From: Candidatus Hydrogenedentota bacterium | GTDB taxonomy: Bacteria; Hydrogenedentota; Hydrogenedentia; Hydrogenedentales; SLHB01 | Direction: 5' to 3' | DNA: 64,000 nucleotides | Assembly: GCA_013359265.1 (NCBI GenBank) | Contig: JABWCD010000007.1 | Span: forward strand, 62,001-126,000 | Shown: piece by piece, positions 1 to 9,045 of the stretch | Layout: each line of letters starts with the position of its first letter | Position numbering within the stretch: position 1 is the stretch's first letter | Translations under genes and position numbers: made by a program | The notes under the pieces: generated by a model | Databases searched by the model: none | Seen by the model: only the letters and a program-made list of their open reading frames with translations | Told to the model about the DNA's origin: nothing

Positions 1-120
1 GCCGCTTCGTGTGCGCCGCGTCATGGGCGGACAAGCGTTCGTCCGGTCGAGGCGCCCCTGCGCCAACTGCCTCGTAGCGCCGCAAGTCGCTGCATTCGAA
101 ACCGAACTGGAAAGGCCGGT
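1..120. other. No gene recognised at left edge
   Basis: I see no convincing coding region in these first 120 bases. A short open frame on the plus strand has no recognisable motif and no ribosome binding site. The stretch may be the 5' region of the following gene or the end of something outside the window. Confidence 0.3.
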
Positions 121-3100
121 TTGCCGGTCGGCGGTTACCCGCGCTGGCACCGGACTGCTGTCGCGCCGGACACCCGAGTGCCGGCATCCAATCTAAAATC
201 CAAAATCCAAAATCCAAGACTTGCCAATCGCGCGGTTAATCGGCTCCGCGGCTTCATTCGCCGCCAACGCGGGTTGGCCGATTCGCCGTTGCGCCGCCAG
301 CCCAAGAATCCGCTGCATCCCGATACGTCCGCCGCGCGCTCGACCGCATCCAATCCAAAATCCAAAATCCAAAATCCAAAATTCCCCATCTGTCTCGTCG
401 TGTCGTTTGCCGTATCGGCGGCCTATTCCGCGTTTGCACAGACGTTGGTCGTTGAAACCGCGACGATGACCGCGGCGCGCGAGGCCGTGCGCGTCTACGT
501 CCAGGAAATCAGTCTCGATACGGGCGCGCCGACACCCTTGGCGACGCAACTCCCCGGTGCGTCGCCGGCTTCGCCGCTCTTCGTAACGGGCGAAGGAATC
601 GTAGTCGCCGCGACATCGCAATCGAATCGGCGGGGAGCAGACGCAATCGCGGGATGGTCGCCGTTACACGTTGCATTGGGCGACGATTCCTGGCGCGCGA
701 TCGCGCGTGACGGCGCGATTCTCGCGGGCACGATCGCAGGCGTTAGCGCTTCCGGGGCGCGCGCGGTTGTGGTGAGCGCGCTGCGCGACGGACCGCTATC
801 CGGTCATGGCCGCATCGACGCGTGGACGATTGCGTCGACACCGGTTGTTGCGCTTGCGGAACCGCCCGCGACGTGGCTCTTGCCCGGCACGCCGCACGCC
901 GCGGTGACGCACCCCATTGCCGGGTGGGTCGCGGCGCTGTGCCGTATGCCGAACGGCGCAACGGTGCTGCACGTGCGCGACGCGGCGCGTGGCCGCGTAA
1001 TCCAGGAGCGCTTGCCGCTTGCGCAGCCGAACGAGCGTCTCGCTCCCGCGGCGCTGATGCTGGCGGAAGACGGCGCGACGCTCATCGCTGTGTTGAACGA
1101 CATTAACGCCGCGCCGGAATCGGACGAAGGCCGGTGTTGGGCGGCGGCGTTGGATGCACGTTCCTTTGCGCCGATAGGCGCGCGGGTGGAACTGCGCGGC
1201 ACTATCGACACGCCCGGAGCGGTCGTTTTCGGCGGTGGAGGCACGTGTTGGGTTGCGACGCGATCGCCGAGCGCGGGGTTTGCGTTTGCGTATGGGCTTG
1301 ATCGCACCGCGGACCAATTCGAGATCGCGGATCAACGGTCGTTCACCGGTCTGTCCCGCGCGCTCGTCCTTGCCGCTGCGGAGGATAGGGTCGCGATTGG
1401 CGTCGATCGCCGCGTCGAGATTTTGCCCGCGGGTTCGGAAGGCGCCGAGCCGCTCGAGTTTCGGACACCGATTACCGCGATGTGTTGGACCGATGACGCA
1501 CTCATCGTCGCGGAAGCGAACCGCGTTCATGCCATTGCGACGGACCATCGAAGGCTGTGGACCACGTCGCTGCAAACGGGACACGTTCTCGCGTTGAGCG
1601 CGCTCGATGCACCGTACGCGCAGGAACGGTTCACCGATATGGATGGAGACCGGATCGCGGATGCGATCGATCCCGAACCGACTGTGCCTTCGCCGCGGCT
1701 CGATGTGCCGCGCGAAATCGTGTTGCGCGAAGACACCGCCGGGGCCGAGGTGCGCGCCGTGCGCATCGCGTCGGATTTCGCGGAGCGTTCGGTATGGCGC
1801 GCGACAATCGATGCGAATGCCGCGCCGTGGCTGCGCGTGTTTCCGCGCCAGGGCCGTTCGCCGGGCTGGTTCATCGCCGGCGCGGACCCCTCGCAACTCC
1901 ACCGCGCAAACGGGGCGCATGCATTCATCGACATCTCGATGACGGGAACGATTGTCGGCACCGAAGCGTTCGGGTCGCCCCGCCGGATCGGCGTTCGCAT
2001 CGAGCCAGTCAGCGCCTCCGCGCGGTCCGTGCTTTGGCTGCTTGGCGGCGGTGAGCCGGGTCCACGGAACGCGCGCGACAGTTACGGTCTTGGCGCAGTC
2101 GCGGCGGCGCTGTCCGGCCCGCCGTTCTATTGGTCGCACGACGATACGAACGGCGAACCGCTCGATTCGATTGCGGACTATGCCGTGGTCGTTCTCGATT
2201 CGGCAGCGATTGGCGCGGGGCTCGTGAGCCGACAGTCGTTGTTGGACTACGTCGCCCGCGGTGGCGGACTGCTCGTGATCGCGCGCGCGAACGACGGCGC
2301 GTCCGGCGCGGCGCAACGATGGCTCGCGCCCGCGGGCATCGCGTTCGAGCCGGGCACGGTTTCCGGCGCAGCTACGGCCGTGCATCCGCATGCCGTGACG
2401 CGGCATTGGATCTCGTTCGCGGTCGACGACGCTGCGCGCATGAAACTCGATGCGGCGATGGCCGTGCTCGCGGCGGCGGGAGATTCGCCCGTGCTCGCCG
2501 TGCGCCAATTCGGGCGAGGGCGCATGGCCGTATTGGCGTCGCCTGCGCCGCTGCATTCCGATGTCATGGCGTCGAGCGCAAACCGGCTGTTCGCGTGCGA
2601 TCTTTTCGATTGGCTTTCGCGGTCCGCCATCGAAACGAAGGACCTTGACGCGGACGGGTTGCCGGACGAACTCGAAGATCGGAACGACAATGGCGTGATG
2701 GACGAAGGCGAAACGAGCAAGTTCGATCCCGATTCGGACGGCGACGGCATTCCCGATGGGAAGGAAGACGCGAACGCGAACGGCATTGTGGATGATGGGG
2801 AAACGGACCCGCTAAACGCGGACACGGACGGCGACGGCGACTGGGACGGCGCGGACTACGATCCGTATCCGGCGACGAGACCGCAGGCGGGCGAACCGGA
2901 TGCCGCCGGCGACGCAATGAACGAAGGGCCGCGCGCGGCGTTGCAGAATGCGCCTCTGAATGACGCGCCGGGACGTCCGGGCCTGCGGCTCGAGGCCAAT
3001 CCGATTCCGGAGGCGCAGTACGAGGCCTACGTCATGCTTTCCATTGCCGCGCCGGGCGACGCGGACCTTGGACGCATACTCCTGCGGCTCGATACCGAGC

Positions 3101-3393
3101 CCGCCGGGAATCTCGAGTGGTTCGATCTGCGCGCTTCGCCGGACGCGGAGTTGGCGGGACGCCGCGCCATTCAGCGCGAAACGAAGGAGTGGGGAATCGC
3201 AATCGAGATCACGCCGCCCTCGCGACCCGACGTGCCGAACGCATTGATCGGTGTGAAGTGCCGTCACCGTTTCCCGTTGAGCGAGCCGCGCACGGCGACC
3301 GTTGTTACGAAGGAAGTGTCAGTGACCTCGATGAACGGCGAACCGATTCACGTCGATGCGGCGCACGTTGAAATTGTCTGGAAAGCAGAATAG
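121..3393 (+). CDS. Secreted protein with thrombospondin type 3 calcium repeats
   Basis: A large exported protein of up to 1090 residues, family not recognised. A hydrophobic signal-peptide core ending in Ala-Phe-Ala-Gln lies near residues 88-107. The middle (residues 110-500) looks like a repetitive beta-propeller-type region. A ThuA/GATase-like stretch with a GGGLLVIARA segment lies near residue 710. Residues 840-930 carry Asp-rich repeats of the DxDGDG type (thrombospondin type 3 calcium-binding motifs). A beta-rich C-terminal domain follows. The TTG start at 121 is doubtful: the N-terminus is built partly from the CCAAAAT repeat, and no ATG or GTG lies between the repeat and the signal core. 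The subtilase at the other end of the window has similar calcium repeats. It is likely a surface or periplasmic structural protein. Confidence 0.6.
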   Translation: MPVGGYPRWHRTAVAPDTRVPASNLKSKIQNPRLANRAVNRLRGFIRRQRGLADSPLRRQPKNPLHPDTSAARSTASNPKSKIQNPKFPICLVVSFAVSAAYSAFAQTLVVETATMTAAREAVRVYVQEISLDTGAPTPLATQLPGASPASPLFVTGEGIVVAATSQSNRRGADAIAGWSPLHVALGDDSWRAIARDGAILAGTIAGVSASGARAVVVSALRDGPLSGHGRIDAWTIASTPVVALAEPPATWLLPGTPHAAVTHPIAGWVAALCRMPNGATVLHVRDAARGRVIQERLPLAQPNERLAPAALMLAEDGATLIAVLNDINAAPESDEGRCWAAALDARSFAPIGARVELRGTIDTPGAVVFGGGGTCWVATRSPSAGFAFAYGLDRTADQFEIADQRSFTGLSRALVLAAAEDRVAIGVDRRVEILPAGSEGAEPLEFRTPITAMCWTDDALIVAEANRVHAIATDHRRLWTTSLQTGHVLALSALDAPYAQERFTDMDGDRIADAIDPEPTVPSPRLDVPREIVLREDTAGAEVRAVRIASDFAERSVWRATIDANAAPWLRVFPRQGRSPGWFIAGADPSQLHRANGAHAFIDISMTGTIVGTEAFGSPRRIGVRIEPVSASARSVLWLLGGGEPGPRNARDSYGLGAVAAALSGPPFYWSHDDTNGEPLDSIADYAVVVLDSAAIGAGLVSRQSLLDYVARGGGLLVIARANDGASGAAQRWLAPAGIAFEPGTVSGAATAVHPHAVTRHWISFAVDDAARMKLDAAMAVLAAAGDSPVLAVRQFGRGRMAVLASPAPLHSDVMASSANRLFACDLFDWLSRSAIETKDLDADGLPDELEDRNDNGVMDEGETSKFDPDSDGDGIPDGKEDANANGIVDDGETDPLNADTDGDGDWDGADYDPYPATRPQAGEPDAAGDAMNEGPRAALQNAPLNDAPGRPGLRLEANPIPEAQYEAYVMLSIAAPGDADLGRILLRLDTEPAGNLEWFDLRASPDAELAGRRAIQRETKEWGIAIEITPPSRPDVPNALIGVKCRHRFPLSEPRTATVVTKEVSVTSMNGEPIHVDAAHVEIVWKAE
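187..217 (+). repeat. CCAAAAT heptamer repeat, copy 1
   Basis: About four imperfect tandem units of the 7-bp motif CCAAAAT lie inside the open frame of the first gene. They are read there as residues of the cycle N-P-K-S-K-I-Q. The copy is strongly AT-rich in a GC-rich setting and has the same orientation as copy 2. Confidence 0.8.
349..384 (+). repeat. CCAAAAT heptamer repeat, copy 2
   Basis: About five tandem units of CCAAAAT, ending just before the hydrophobic core of the signal peptide of the first gene. Because 7 is coprime with 3, the array encodes the same heptapeptide cycle (NPKSKIQ) in all three forward frames. The reverse strand encodes GFWILDF, so the repeat contains no stop codon in any frame. 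Confidence 0.85.
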
Positions 3394-3512
3394 CGCTGTC
3401 GATAGCGTGCGGACGACACGGAAGCGACGCCGGCAGAAAACGTCCAGGCCGGTCTAGAGCAATTCAAGTTTGAGCACACCGTCTGTTTCGTGCTCCTGCG
3501 CGTGAGTCGTCA

Positions 3513-3554
3513 CCCGTCCTCCGTAGCCCTGCTACTTCGGAGGGCAAAGGAGGG
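3513..3554. repeat. Nested hairpin insertion 1 in repeat A
   Basis: A 42-bp block present in copy A and absent from copy B. It contains CCTCCG pairing with CGGAGG and an inner GTAGC/GCTAC stem, followed by a second GGAGG. The sequence on both sides continues in register with copy B, which indicates an insertion here or a clean loss there. Confidence 0.65.
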
Positions 3555-3604
3555 TCGTACTCGCACTCGATCCTCGATAAGATCGAGTACGATGACGAGC
3601 AGGA

Positions 3605-3638
3605 TTCTCCTTCGCCCGGCCGGCTTCGGAGGACAAGT
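3605..3638. repeat. Nested hairpin insertion 2 in repeat A
   Basis: A 34-bp block in copy A that replaces a single base of copy B. It contains a CCGGCCGG core and a TTCGGAGG segment also found in insertion 1, so the two blocks are probably members of one short palindromic family. Confidence 0.6.
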
Positions 3639-3694
3639 CACGAGCACGCGGTGCAGCCGACCTTGAAACGCTCTATTCTGTCCGAAACGACTGC

Positions 3695-6070
3695 TTACTG
3701 GCTCGTGACCAGTCCCACGCCCTTGCGAATCCATTCCGCCGCCGGGCCATTCTCGAGCGCGGCGGGCATGCCGCCTTTGCGTGCGTGACGCAGATCGATA
3801 TCGGCGATCACCATCGTATCTTCGTATGGACCCGCCTCCGCGATGACGTTGCCGTCGGGTCCGATGATTCGACTGTGCCCGTTCGACGTGCCTTCTGCGT
3901 CCGGATCGTCGCGTAACGCGGGTGCGTTCGCGTGGACGATGAACACGCCGTTCTCCACGGCGCGCGCCTGCAACTGCGCGCGGTACGGCCCGATCTTGTG
4001 TTCCTCGCCGATGCCCGACTCGCAGGAAATGTAGAAGAACAATTGCGCGCCCGCGAGCGCGCGCAGTTGGACCAGGTGCGGGTAGCGCTCGTCGTGGCAG
4101 ACGAACGTACCGCTCTTTGCGTCGTCGATGTTGAACGTCGTGAACCGCGTGCCGGGCGTCGCCCATGCCTCTCCCGCGAGATAGGTTTTCTCGTAGCGAT
4201 CGATAATCTCACCGTCCGGACTAATTGTCAGCGCCGCGCAGAAAATCTTGTCGCCGTCACGCGTGGGAGCGCCGACGATCGCGTATACGTCGCGTTCGTC
4301 GCACGCCGTGCGGATCGCGTCGATTGACGTGTCGATCACGTTCCAGTCCAGTGTCTCGCGAAACTCCGGTTTCTTTGTATACCCCGTCAACGCCATTTCG
4401 GAGAAAACCGCGACGCGCGCGCCCGCTTCCGCCGCTTTGCCGATCCATTCGACGATTTGTCGCGTATTGGATGGCACATCGAAGCAGGTGTGAAACTGCA
4501 CGGCCGCCACGCGTAATACGCGATGCGAACCTTCCGGCTCGCGTGGCAGCGAGCCCCGCGCGATTGCGTCATCGAACGCCGCCGGTTCGACAAGGCGTAT
4601 TTTGGCCCCAAAGTTCCCGTTGGTTTTTGCGGTGGGCGTAAATGTTCCGGGCTTTGTCAGCGCCGACACGGTCGTCCCGAGCGAGACAGAACGCAGGCGT
4701 TCGCGTACTTCGTCATCTATCACCGCCGCGGACGGAATGAAGACGTCCTGATCGGTCGGGTCTTCATACAGCAGGTTTTCGTCCGTGACGACGCGAAGCC
4801 ATAGGTTGGCTTTCAGCATCTCGCGGAACGGCCCAAATTGGCGCTCGAACAGCGACACGTTCGGATCGCGGTTGCAGTAGTTCTCCCACTTCGATACGTA
4901 GTACCAGGCCGCCTTCAGCCCCGGCGATACGCCATCGCGCGCGTCGCGCATCCGGCACTCGTCGCCTATCGCGCGCATCCATGTCTGGCCGGAGAGTTCG
5001 CTGCTCCCCCAATTCGTGATTTGAATCCCCTCCGCTCCTTTCGCCAGGACAGCTTTCGCCGCGAATACAAGGTGCTCCGTTGTGTAGCCGTATTTGTCGA
5101 GAAGTACCGGGCCATCGATTTCGAGGACAGTTGGACGTTGCGTGATGCCCGTCATTATTGCCAAGGCAATCCCCACGTCGCCGATATTCGCAGGACCGTG
5201 CATGAAGAAGTCATAGGAGTGAACAATTTCGTCCGCGGGACGCGAGTAATCCCAGTAGGCGAGGTTCGCAAACGCCGCGGATTCGCTGCGGAAGCTTTCT
5301 CCTAGCGGCACGGAAATACGCGCGGAGGTGTCGTTCTTCCGTACGGCGGCGGCGAACGCCGTCACCCAATCCGTCAGCGCCGCTTCGCGAAAACGAATCC
5401 AGTCCGCCGACGCCGCATCCGTGGACGGCTCGTCCTTCGTATCCTGAGGAACCGGTGGTTCGATGTCTCCAAACGCAGCGTACGACGTGTTCCACGACTC
5501 GTTCAGTGACGCGATTGAACCGTAGCGGCCCGCGAGCCAATTGCGAAATCCCGCGCGCGCGGACGGCTCGTACGTATTCCATCCGCCGAACTTGACCTCC
5601 ATATGCACGGAGAACGCGGGCGTATACGTGTAGCCCATGCCCGAGTAGTGTTTGGCCGCGGCGGAGACAAAATGCAATTGACGCTCGCGATTTTCTGCGC
5701 TGAACACACTCGGCAATCCGCCGCTGTAGTCGAACGTTGTGCCGTCGGGATTCTGAAACAGCTCCGGCTGGAACCACTCCGGCCAGTCCGTTACGTTGAC
5801 GCGGAGCCGCAACGCCATGTCCTTTGAGCGCACGTAGGAAACGCGCTCGTCCGGTATGGAAAAGTCGAACGCACCGTCCGAGGCTTCGCAGTCGCGCCAG
5901 GAGATGCCAAGTTCAATCGTGTTTACGCCGTAGTCTGCAACCGTATCCACCTGCCGTTTGAAGAAACCCATGTCACGATAGGCAGGTTCCCAATCCCAGA
6001 TCGTGAACGAGAATTGGTTGGCGCCAGCCGCTGCGGCAAACAGCGACGCGAAGGCAATTGAACTCAGCAC
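3695..6070 (-). CDS. Glycoside hydrolase (GH42-like)-nitrilase fusion, secreted
   Basis: A 791-residue protein made of two enzymes. After a signal peptide (residues 1-19) comes a TIM-barrel glycoside hydrolase-like domain (about 20-410). It resembles GH42/clan A proteins, with FRNWLAGRYGS and LNESWNT segments, and candidate acid residues in HMEVKFGGW and VLEIDGP. A linker leads to a carbon-nitrogen hydrolase domain (about 505-790) with the complete catalytic triad: Glu in FSEMALTGY (near 559), Lys in RYEKTYL (near 627) and Cys in FVCHDERY (near 657). The nitrilase superfamily hydrolyses nitriles or amides; the substrate here is unknown. I chose the GTG at 6070 because GGGAGG lies about seven bases upstream and it starts directly at the signal peptide. 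A TTG at 6118 has no such site. The gene is convergent with the first gene, with repeat A between them. Confidence 0.8.
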   Translation of the reverse strand: MLSSIAFASLFAAAAGANQFSFTIWDWEPAYRDMGFFKRQVDTVADYGVNTIELGISWRDCEASDGAFDFSIPDERVSYVRSKDMALRLRVNVTDWPEWFQPELFQNPDGTTFDYSGGLPSVFSAENRERQLHFVSAAAKHYSGMGYTYTPAFSVHMEVKFGGWNTYEPSARAGFRNWLAGRYGSIASLNESWNTSYAAFGDIEPPVPQDTKDEPSTDAASADWIRFREAALTDWVTAFAAAVRKNDTSARISVPLGESFRSESAAFANLAYWDYSRPADEIVHSYDFFMHGPANIGDVGIALAIMTGITQRPTVLEIDGPVLLDKYGYTTEHLVFAAKAVLAKGAEGIQITNWGSSELSGQTWMRAIGDECRMRDARDGVSPGLKAAWYYVSKWENYCNRDPNVSLFERQFGPFREMLKANLWLRVVTDENLLYEDPTDQDVFIPSAAVIDDEVRERLRSVSLGTTVSALTKPGTFTPTAKTNGNFGAKIRLVEPAAFDDAIARGSLPREPEGSHRVLRVAAVQFHTCFDVPSNTRQIVEWIGKAAEAGARVAVFSEMALTGYTKKPEFRETLDWNVIDTSIDAIRTACDERDVYAIVGAPTRDGDKIFCAALTISPDGEIIDRYEKTYLAGEAWATPGTRFTTFNIDDAKSGTFVCHDERYPHLVQLRALAGAQLFFYISCESGIGEEHKIGPYRAQLQARAVENGVFIVHANAPALRDDPDAEGTSNGHSRIIGPDGNVIAEAGPYEDTMVIADIDLRHARKGGMPAALENGPAAEWIRKGVGLVTSQ

Positions 6071-6139
6071 GACAAAACCTCCCGGTTCGCGCAGGCGTGT
6101 GGACTGGAGTATAGACAACCGGAGGCGGGTGGACGAAAG

Positions 6140-6367
6140 TCAGTGCGGTTGAGGCGCGGTGGCATCGACCGCGCACGTCTTTTTCGCGACGCCGAGCGCT
6201 GAGAGAATGTCCTCCATCAGGCACCACCGCGTAATCGACGATTGCAGCAGGTTCGCTCCGACAAACGCCGTGAACCACAGCCAGTACGGGCTGACCCAAT
6301 GCGCGAGCGCAAGGCTAATCAGAATGAACGTACCCGCAATCATACGAATGTACCGTTCCATCGTCAT
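6140..6367 (-). CDS. Small membrane protein, YgaP-type transmembrane domain (DUF2892)
   Basis: A 75-residue protein starting MTMERYIRMIAG with two hydrophobic segments (about residues 7-22 and 26-45) and a short polar tail. The Arg-Ile-x-Ala-Gly start and the paired helices match the small inner-membrane domain found in YgaP and related DUF2892 proteins. Their role is not well defined. The start is supported by AAGGAG eight bases upstream. It sits between the flavoprotein and the fusion enzyme in the same direction, and may share their transcript. Confidence 0.65.
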   Translation of the reverse strand: MTMERYIRMIAGTFILISLALAHWVSPYWLWFTAFVGANLLQSSITRWCLMEDILSALGVAKKTCAVDATAPQPH

Positions 6368-6439
6368 TGTTTCGTCTCCTTTGAAGTGACGGACGTGGAT
6401 AACCCCATGGCGCATTGTAGCGCAACGTGAAAGGGCCGG

Positions 6440-7735
6440 CTATCCGCCAAGCACGTGCGCGAGGTGCGGATTGAGAAAAACGCCTCTGGGGTCAAGCGCT
6501 TTCCGCACGCGCCGAAAACTGTCCCATTCCGGATACAGTTCGCGCAGTTCGGCCGCGGAAAGATAGTGAATTTTCCCCCAGTGCGGGCGTCCGCCGTGCC
6601 GCCGGAAGATTTTTTCCGCGCCGCGAAAATAGGCTTCGTGATCGGCGCGCGCGTCGTAATGGACGGAAATGGTGACGCTGTCGCGTTGGTAGAATGGACT
6701 CAGCCAGATGTCATCCGCCTTCACGTACCGGTACTCGATTGGAAAGAACACCGGGGCGTTCTCCTTGACAATCCATTCCTTCAGTTCGCGCATGGCAGTG
6801 GGACCGCGCTCGATCGGAATGGCGTACTCCATTTCAGAAAACCGCAGGATGCGCCGCGTCACGAGCGCGTGATGGCTCGTATTCACTTCCGAGGCGCTGG
6901 TGAGGCGCCGGGCGGTGAATTTGCTCAACGCCGCACAGCGCGACGGCTTGCGGCGGCACATGCCCGCGAGCACGCCGAAAACGTAGTTTTCGACGAGCAC
7001 TTCGTCGATCCATTTCCGCACGGGCCCCACCTCAATCCGTGCCTCGGTTTGGATGTGGAATTTCATCATCACGGTATCCGTGTATGGGAAATACCAGAAC
7101 TCGAAGTGCCGGTTTTCTTCCGCGTGTTTCTGCGCGCGCGAAATGCAGTCGATGAAGTTTCCGGGCGCGCGCGTGTACGCGAGACGGTACGTGGGCACGA
7201 CGCGAAGCGTAAACTGCGTGACGATACCCAACGCGCCGACCGACACCTGCGCGGCCTTGAATATGTCGCGCTCGTGCTCTTCGGAGCACTCGATGACCTC
7301 GCCGGACGCGGTCATCAGCGAAAGCGCGGATATCTGAGTGGACAGGCCGCCCAGCCCAAGCCCCGTTCCGTGCGTACCGGTGGCGAGCGCGCCGCCGAGC
7401 GACTGCTTGTCGATGTCGCCCATGTTCTCCATGGCGAGGTTGAACGGCGCGAGCAGGTCGCAGAACTGCCACAGTTTCGTTCCCGCCCAGGCGGTCGCCG
7501 TGTTGTGCACCTTATCGACCTCGATCAGGCCGGCCAACTTGTCGAGCGAGACGACTACCCCCGTGGTCGTCACCAGATCGGAAAACGAATGACCTGAGCC
7601 CACTGGCCGCACGACCTGCCCCCTGGCCGCCGCGGTCCGGACCAGTTGGGCAAGTTCCGCTTCGTCGCGCGGGTAGGCAATTTGCGCGGGCGAGCACGAC
7701 ACACGGCCGGACCAGTTTTTCCACAATTTGGCCAT
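6440..7735 (-). CDS. FAD-dependent L-gulonolactone/D-arabinonolactone oxidase family protein
   Basis: A 431-residue flavoprotein. The N-terminal FAD-binding (PCMH-type) domain covers about residues 10-190 and contains RPVGSGHSFSD. In this family the His of GxGHS is the site of covalent flavin attachment. The C-terminal D-arabinono-1,4-lactone oxidase domain ends in the conserved RPHWGKIH segment and DPRGVFLN. Family members oxidise aldonolactones or sugar alcohols with oxygen as acceptor; the substrate cannot be told. There is no signal peptide, so it is cytoplasmic. I start it at the ATG of MAKLWKNWSGR; upstream in-frame codons extend without similarity. It is divergent from the Nfu gene, with about 127 bases between. 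Confidence 0.85.
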   Translation of the reverse strand: MAKLWKNWSGRVSCSPAQIAYPRDEAELAQLVRTAAARGQVVRPVGSGHSFSDLVTTTGVVVSLDKLAGLIEVDKVHNTATAWAGTKLWQFCDLLAPFNLAMENMGDIDKQSLGGALATGTHGTGLGLGGLSTQISALSLMTASGEVIECSEEHERDIFKAAQVSVGALGIVTQFTLRVVPTYRLAYTRAPGNFIDCISRAQKHAEENRHFEFWYFPYTDTVMMKFHIQTEARIEVGPVRKWIDEVLVENYVFGVLAGMCRRKPSRCAALSKFTARRLTSASEVNTSHHALVTRRILRFSEMEYAIPIERGPTAMRELKEWIVKENAPVFFPIEYRYVKADDIWLSPFYQRDSVTISVHYDARADHEAYFRGAEKIFRRHGGRPHWGKIHYLSAAELRELYPEWDSFRRVRKALDPRGVFLNPHLAHVLGG

Positions 7736-7862
7736 AGGGTTACCAAGTGGAGGAAAGAATCGGAACAAGATTAGCATACGTGTACGCAGTTATCGTGCAA
7801 GGGAATATCCCGGTTGGCCGGCGTGTCAACGTAAGGCAGGGAAATACAATCAGGAGGCGACC

Positions 7863-8675
7863 ATGCCCGCATGGTTTTCAAAGGTGTTCAAAGGCGGCGC
7901 CGCGTCGGCAAGGCCCCGCGAAGCGCATCCGCTGCTCGATGAGGTCCTGGGTGGCATCGACACGTCGGACGACCCGGAGCCGTCGAGTGCCGGCCGTGCG
8001 GAGAAGAAGCGCCGCATCGTGAACGCGCCGATCGTCGAATTTGTCGGCGAAACCGCCGCGTCGAGCGCGGACATCCGCATCAAAGCGCGCATCGACAACT
8101 CGAGCGGCGGGTGTGTGCTCCTGATCGACCGGCCCATCCTCGAAGGCCATTCCGCGTGGTTCCCGACTGCGAAATCGGCGGAACACTCGCCGCTGGCGCA
8201 GGCAATCTTCGCAATCGACGGGGTCGTGTCGGTCCTGCTCCACGGCTACACAATAACCGTTACCCGTCACCCCGCCCGACACGGCGACTGGACGGATATG
8301 GCCCGCGAGATTGGCAACGTCGTGCGCGGACACTTGATCGACGAAAAACCCATCGTGTCGGATGAGTTCCTTGCGGGCCTGCCGAGCGCAGATACCATCC
8401 AGCAAGAACTGCAGAAGGTAATCGACACCGAAATTAACCCGAGCATCGCGGCGCACTCCGGCGCAATCGCGCTCGACCGCGTAGAAGGCAACACCGTCTA
8501 TATTCAAATGATGGGCGGCTGCCAGGGCTGCGCCGCGTCGGACGTCACGCTGCGACAGGGCATCTACGAAGCATTCCGCAGCGCGGTCCCGCAAATCGGC
8601 GCAATTCTCGACAACACCGATCACAGCGCCGGCAAGAACCCGTTCTATACGCGGATGCCGGTGGGGATGAGCTAG
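7863..8675 (+). CDS. Nfu-type Fe-S cluster scaffold protein
   Basis: A 270-residue protein with an N-terminal Nfu N-type domain (about 55-150; the FPTAKSAEHSPLAQAIF segment is typical) and a C-terminal NifU-like domain (about 190-260) carrying the cluster-binding pair in GGCQGCAAS. Nfu proteins carry and hand over 4Fe-4S clusters to client enzymes in the cytoplasm. The start is clear: AGGAGG lies just upstream of the ATG. The next gene starts on the base after this stop, so the two are very likely co-translated. The short N-terminal extension before the Nfu N domain is charged and probably disordered. Confidence 0.85.
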   Translation: MPAWFSKVFKGGAASARPREAHPLLDEVLGGIDTSDDPEPSSAGRAEKKRRIVNAPIVEFVGETAASSADIRIKARIDNSSGGCVLLIDRPILEGHSAWFPTAKSAEHSPLAQAIFAIDGVVSVLLHGYTITVTRHPARHGDWTDMAREIGNVVRGHLIDEKPIVSDEFLAGLPSADTIQQELQKVIDTEINPSIAAHSGAIALDRVEGNTVYIQMMGGCQGCAASDVTLRQGIYEAFRSAVPQIGAILDNTDHSAGKNPFYTRMPVGMS

Positions 8676-9020
8676 ATGCCCAAACTCAATACATTCGACG
8701 TTGTCATAAGGACCGGCGCGCGCGGCCCGGGGGCCGCTCCGAAATGGTCGATCAACGGTTTTGTCGTGGACTTCGAGCAATCGAAAGGCGGGACCGGCCC
8801 CGGCGAGACGTTCGAGGGCACGGCCAATCCCGGCAGTTTCCCGCACACGCTGCTCATTCGCGGGCCCGAGTCGGGCGCGTGGGACATTGAAGAAGCGCGG
8901 ATCACGTATTTTACGCAAGGCGATCAGCCGTATGCCGTGCGTCTTGGGGCGGTCACACTCGATGCCGACGCCGATCTCAATATCTGGTACGAACGTCCGC
9001 AGAAGGTTTTTGACGTCTAG
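8676..9020 (+). CDS. Conserved-looking hypothetical protein (114 aa)
   Basis: I do not recognise this protein. It is 114 residues, soluble, without Cys, rich in Gly/Pro in the first half, and predicted mainly beta. Its start codon abuts the stop codon of the Nfu gene with no gap, which argues for a real gene translated by coupling. The pterin carbinolamine dehydratase gene follows 25 bases later. No catalytic or metal motif is visible. Confidence 0.6.
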   Translation: MPKLNTFDVVIRTGARGPGAAPKWSINGFVVDFEQSKGGTGPGETFEGTANPGSFPHTLLIRGPESGAWDIEEARITYFTQGDQPYAVRLGAVTLDADADLNIWYERPQKVFDV

Positions 9021-9045
9021 CGACTCGGAAAGGCACGATCAGCGC

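Larger units (their letters stand above)
3455..3675. repeat. Dispersed repeat copy A with inverted ends
   Basis: A 221-bp element that begins TAGAGCAATTCAAG and ends CTTGAAACGCTCTA; the two ends are imperfect inverted repeats of each other. The centre is another palindrome around CTCGAT/ATCGAG. It aligns end to end with copy B at 25372-25517 except for two extra blocks present only here. No reading frame inside looks real. It is probably a non-autonomous mobile (MITE-like) or regulatory repeat. Confidence 0.75.
3394..3694. other. Intergenic region holding dispersed repeat A
   Basis: About 300 bases between two convergent genes, mostly occupied by the dispersed repeat listed separately. Its inverted ends and inner hairpins could end transcription from both sides. 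No T-tract of a classical intrinsic terminator is visible. Confidence 0.6.

Noticed and set aside
796-2556. Long open frame (586 aa) on the minus strand opposite the first gene
   Set aside because: Arg/His-rich composition typical of an antisense shadow in GC-rich DNA; the plus-strand frame has a signal peptide and calcium repeats.
6455-7597. 380-aa plus-strand open frame opposite the flavoprotein gene
   Set aside because: The minus-strand frame has full FAD-binding and lactone oxidase motifs; the plus frame is a shadow.
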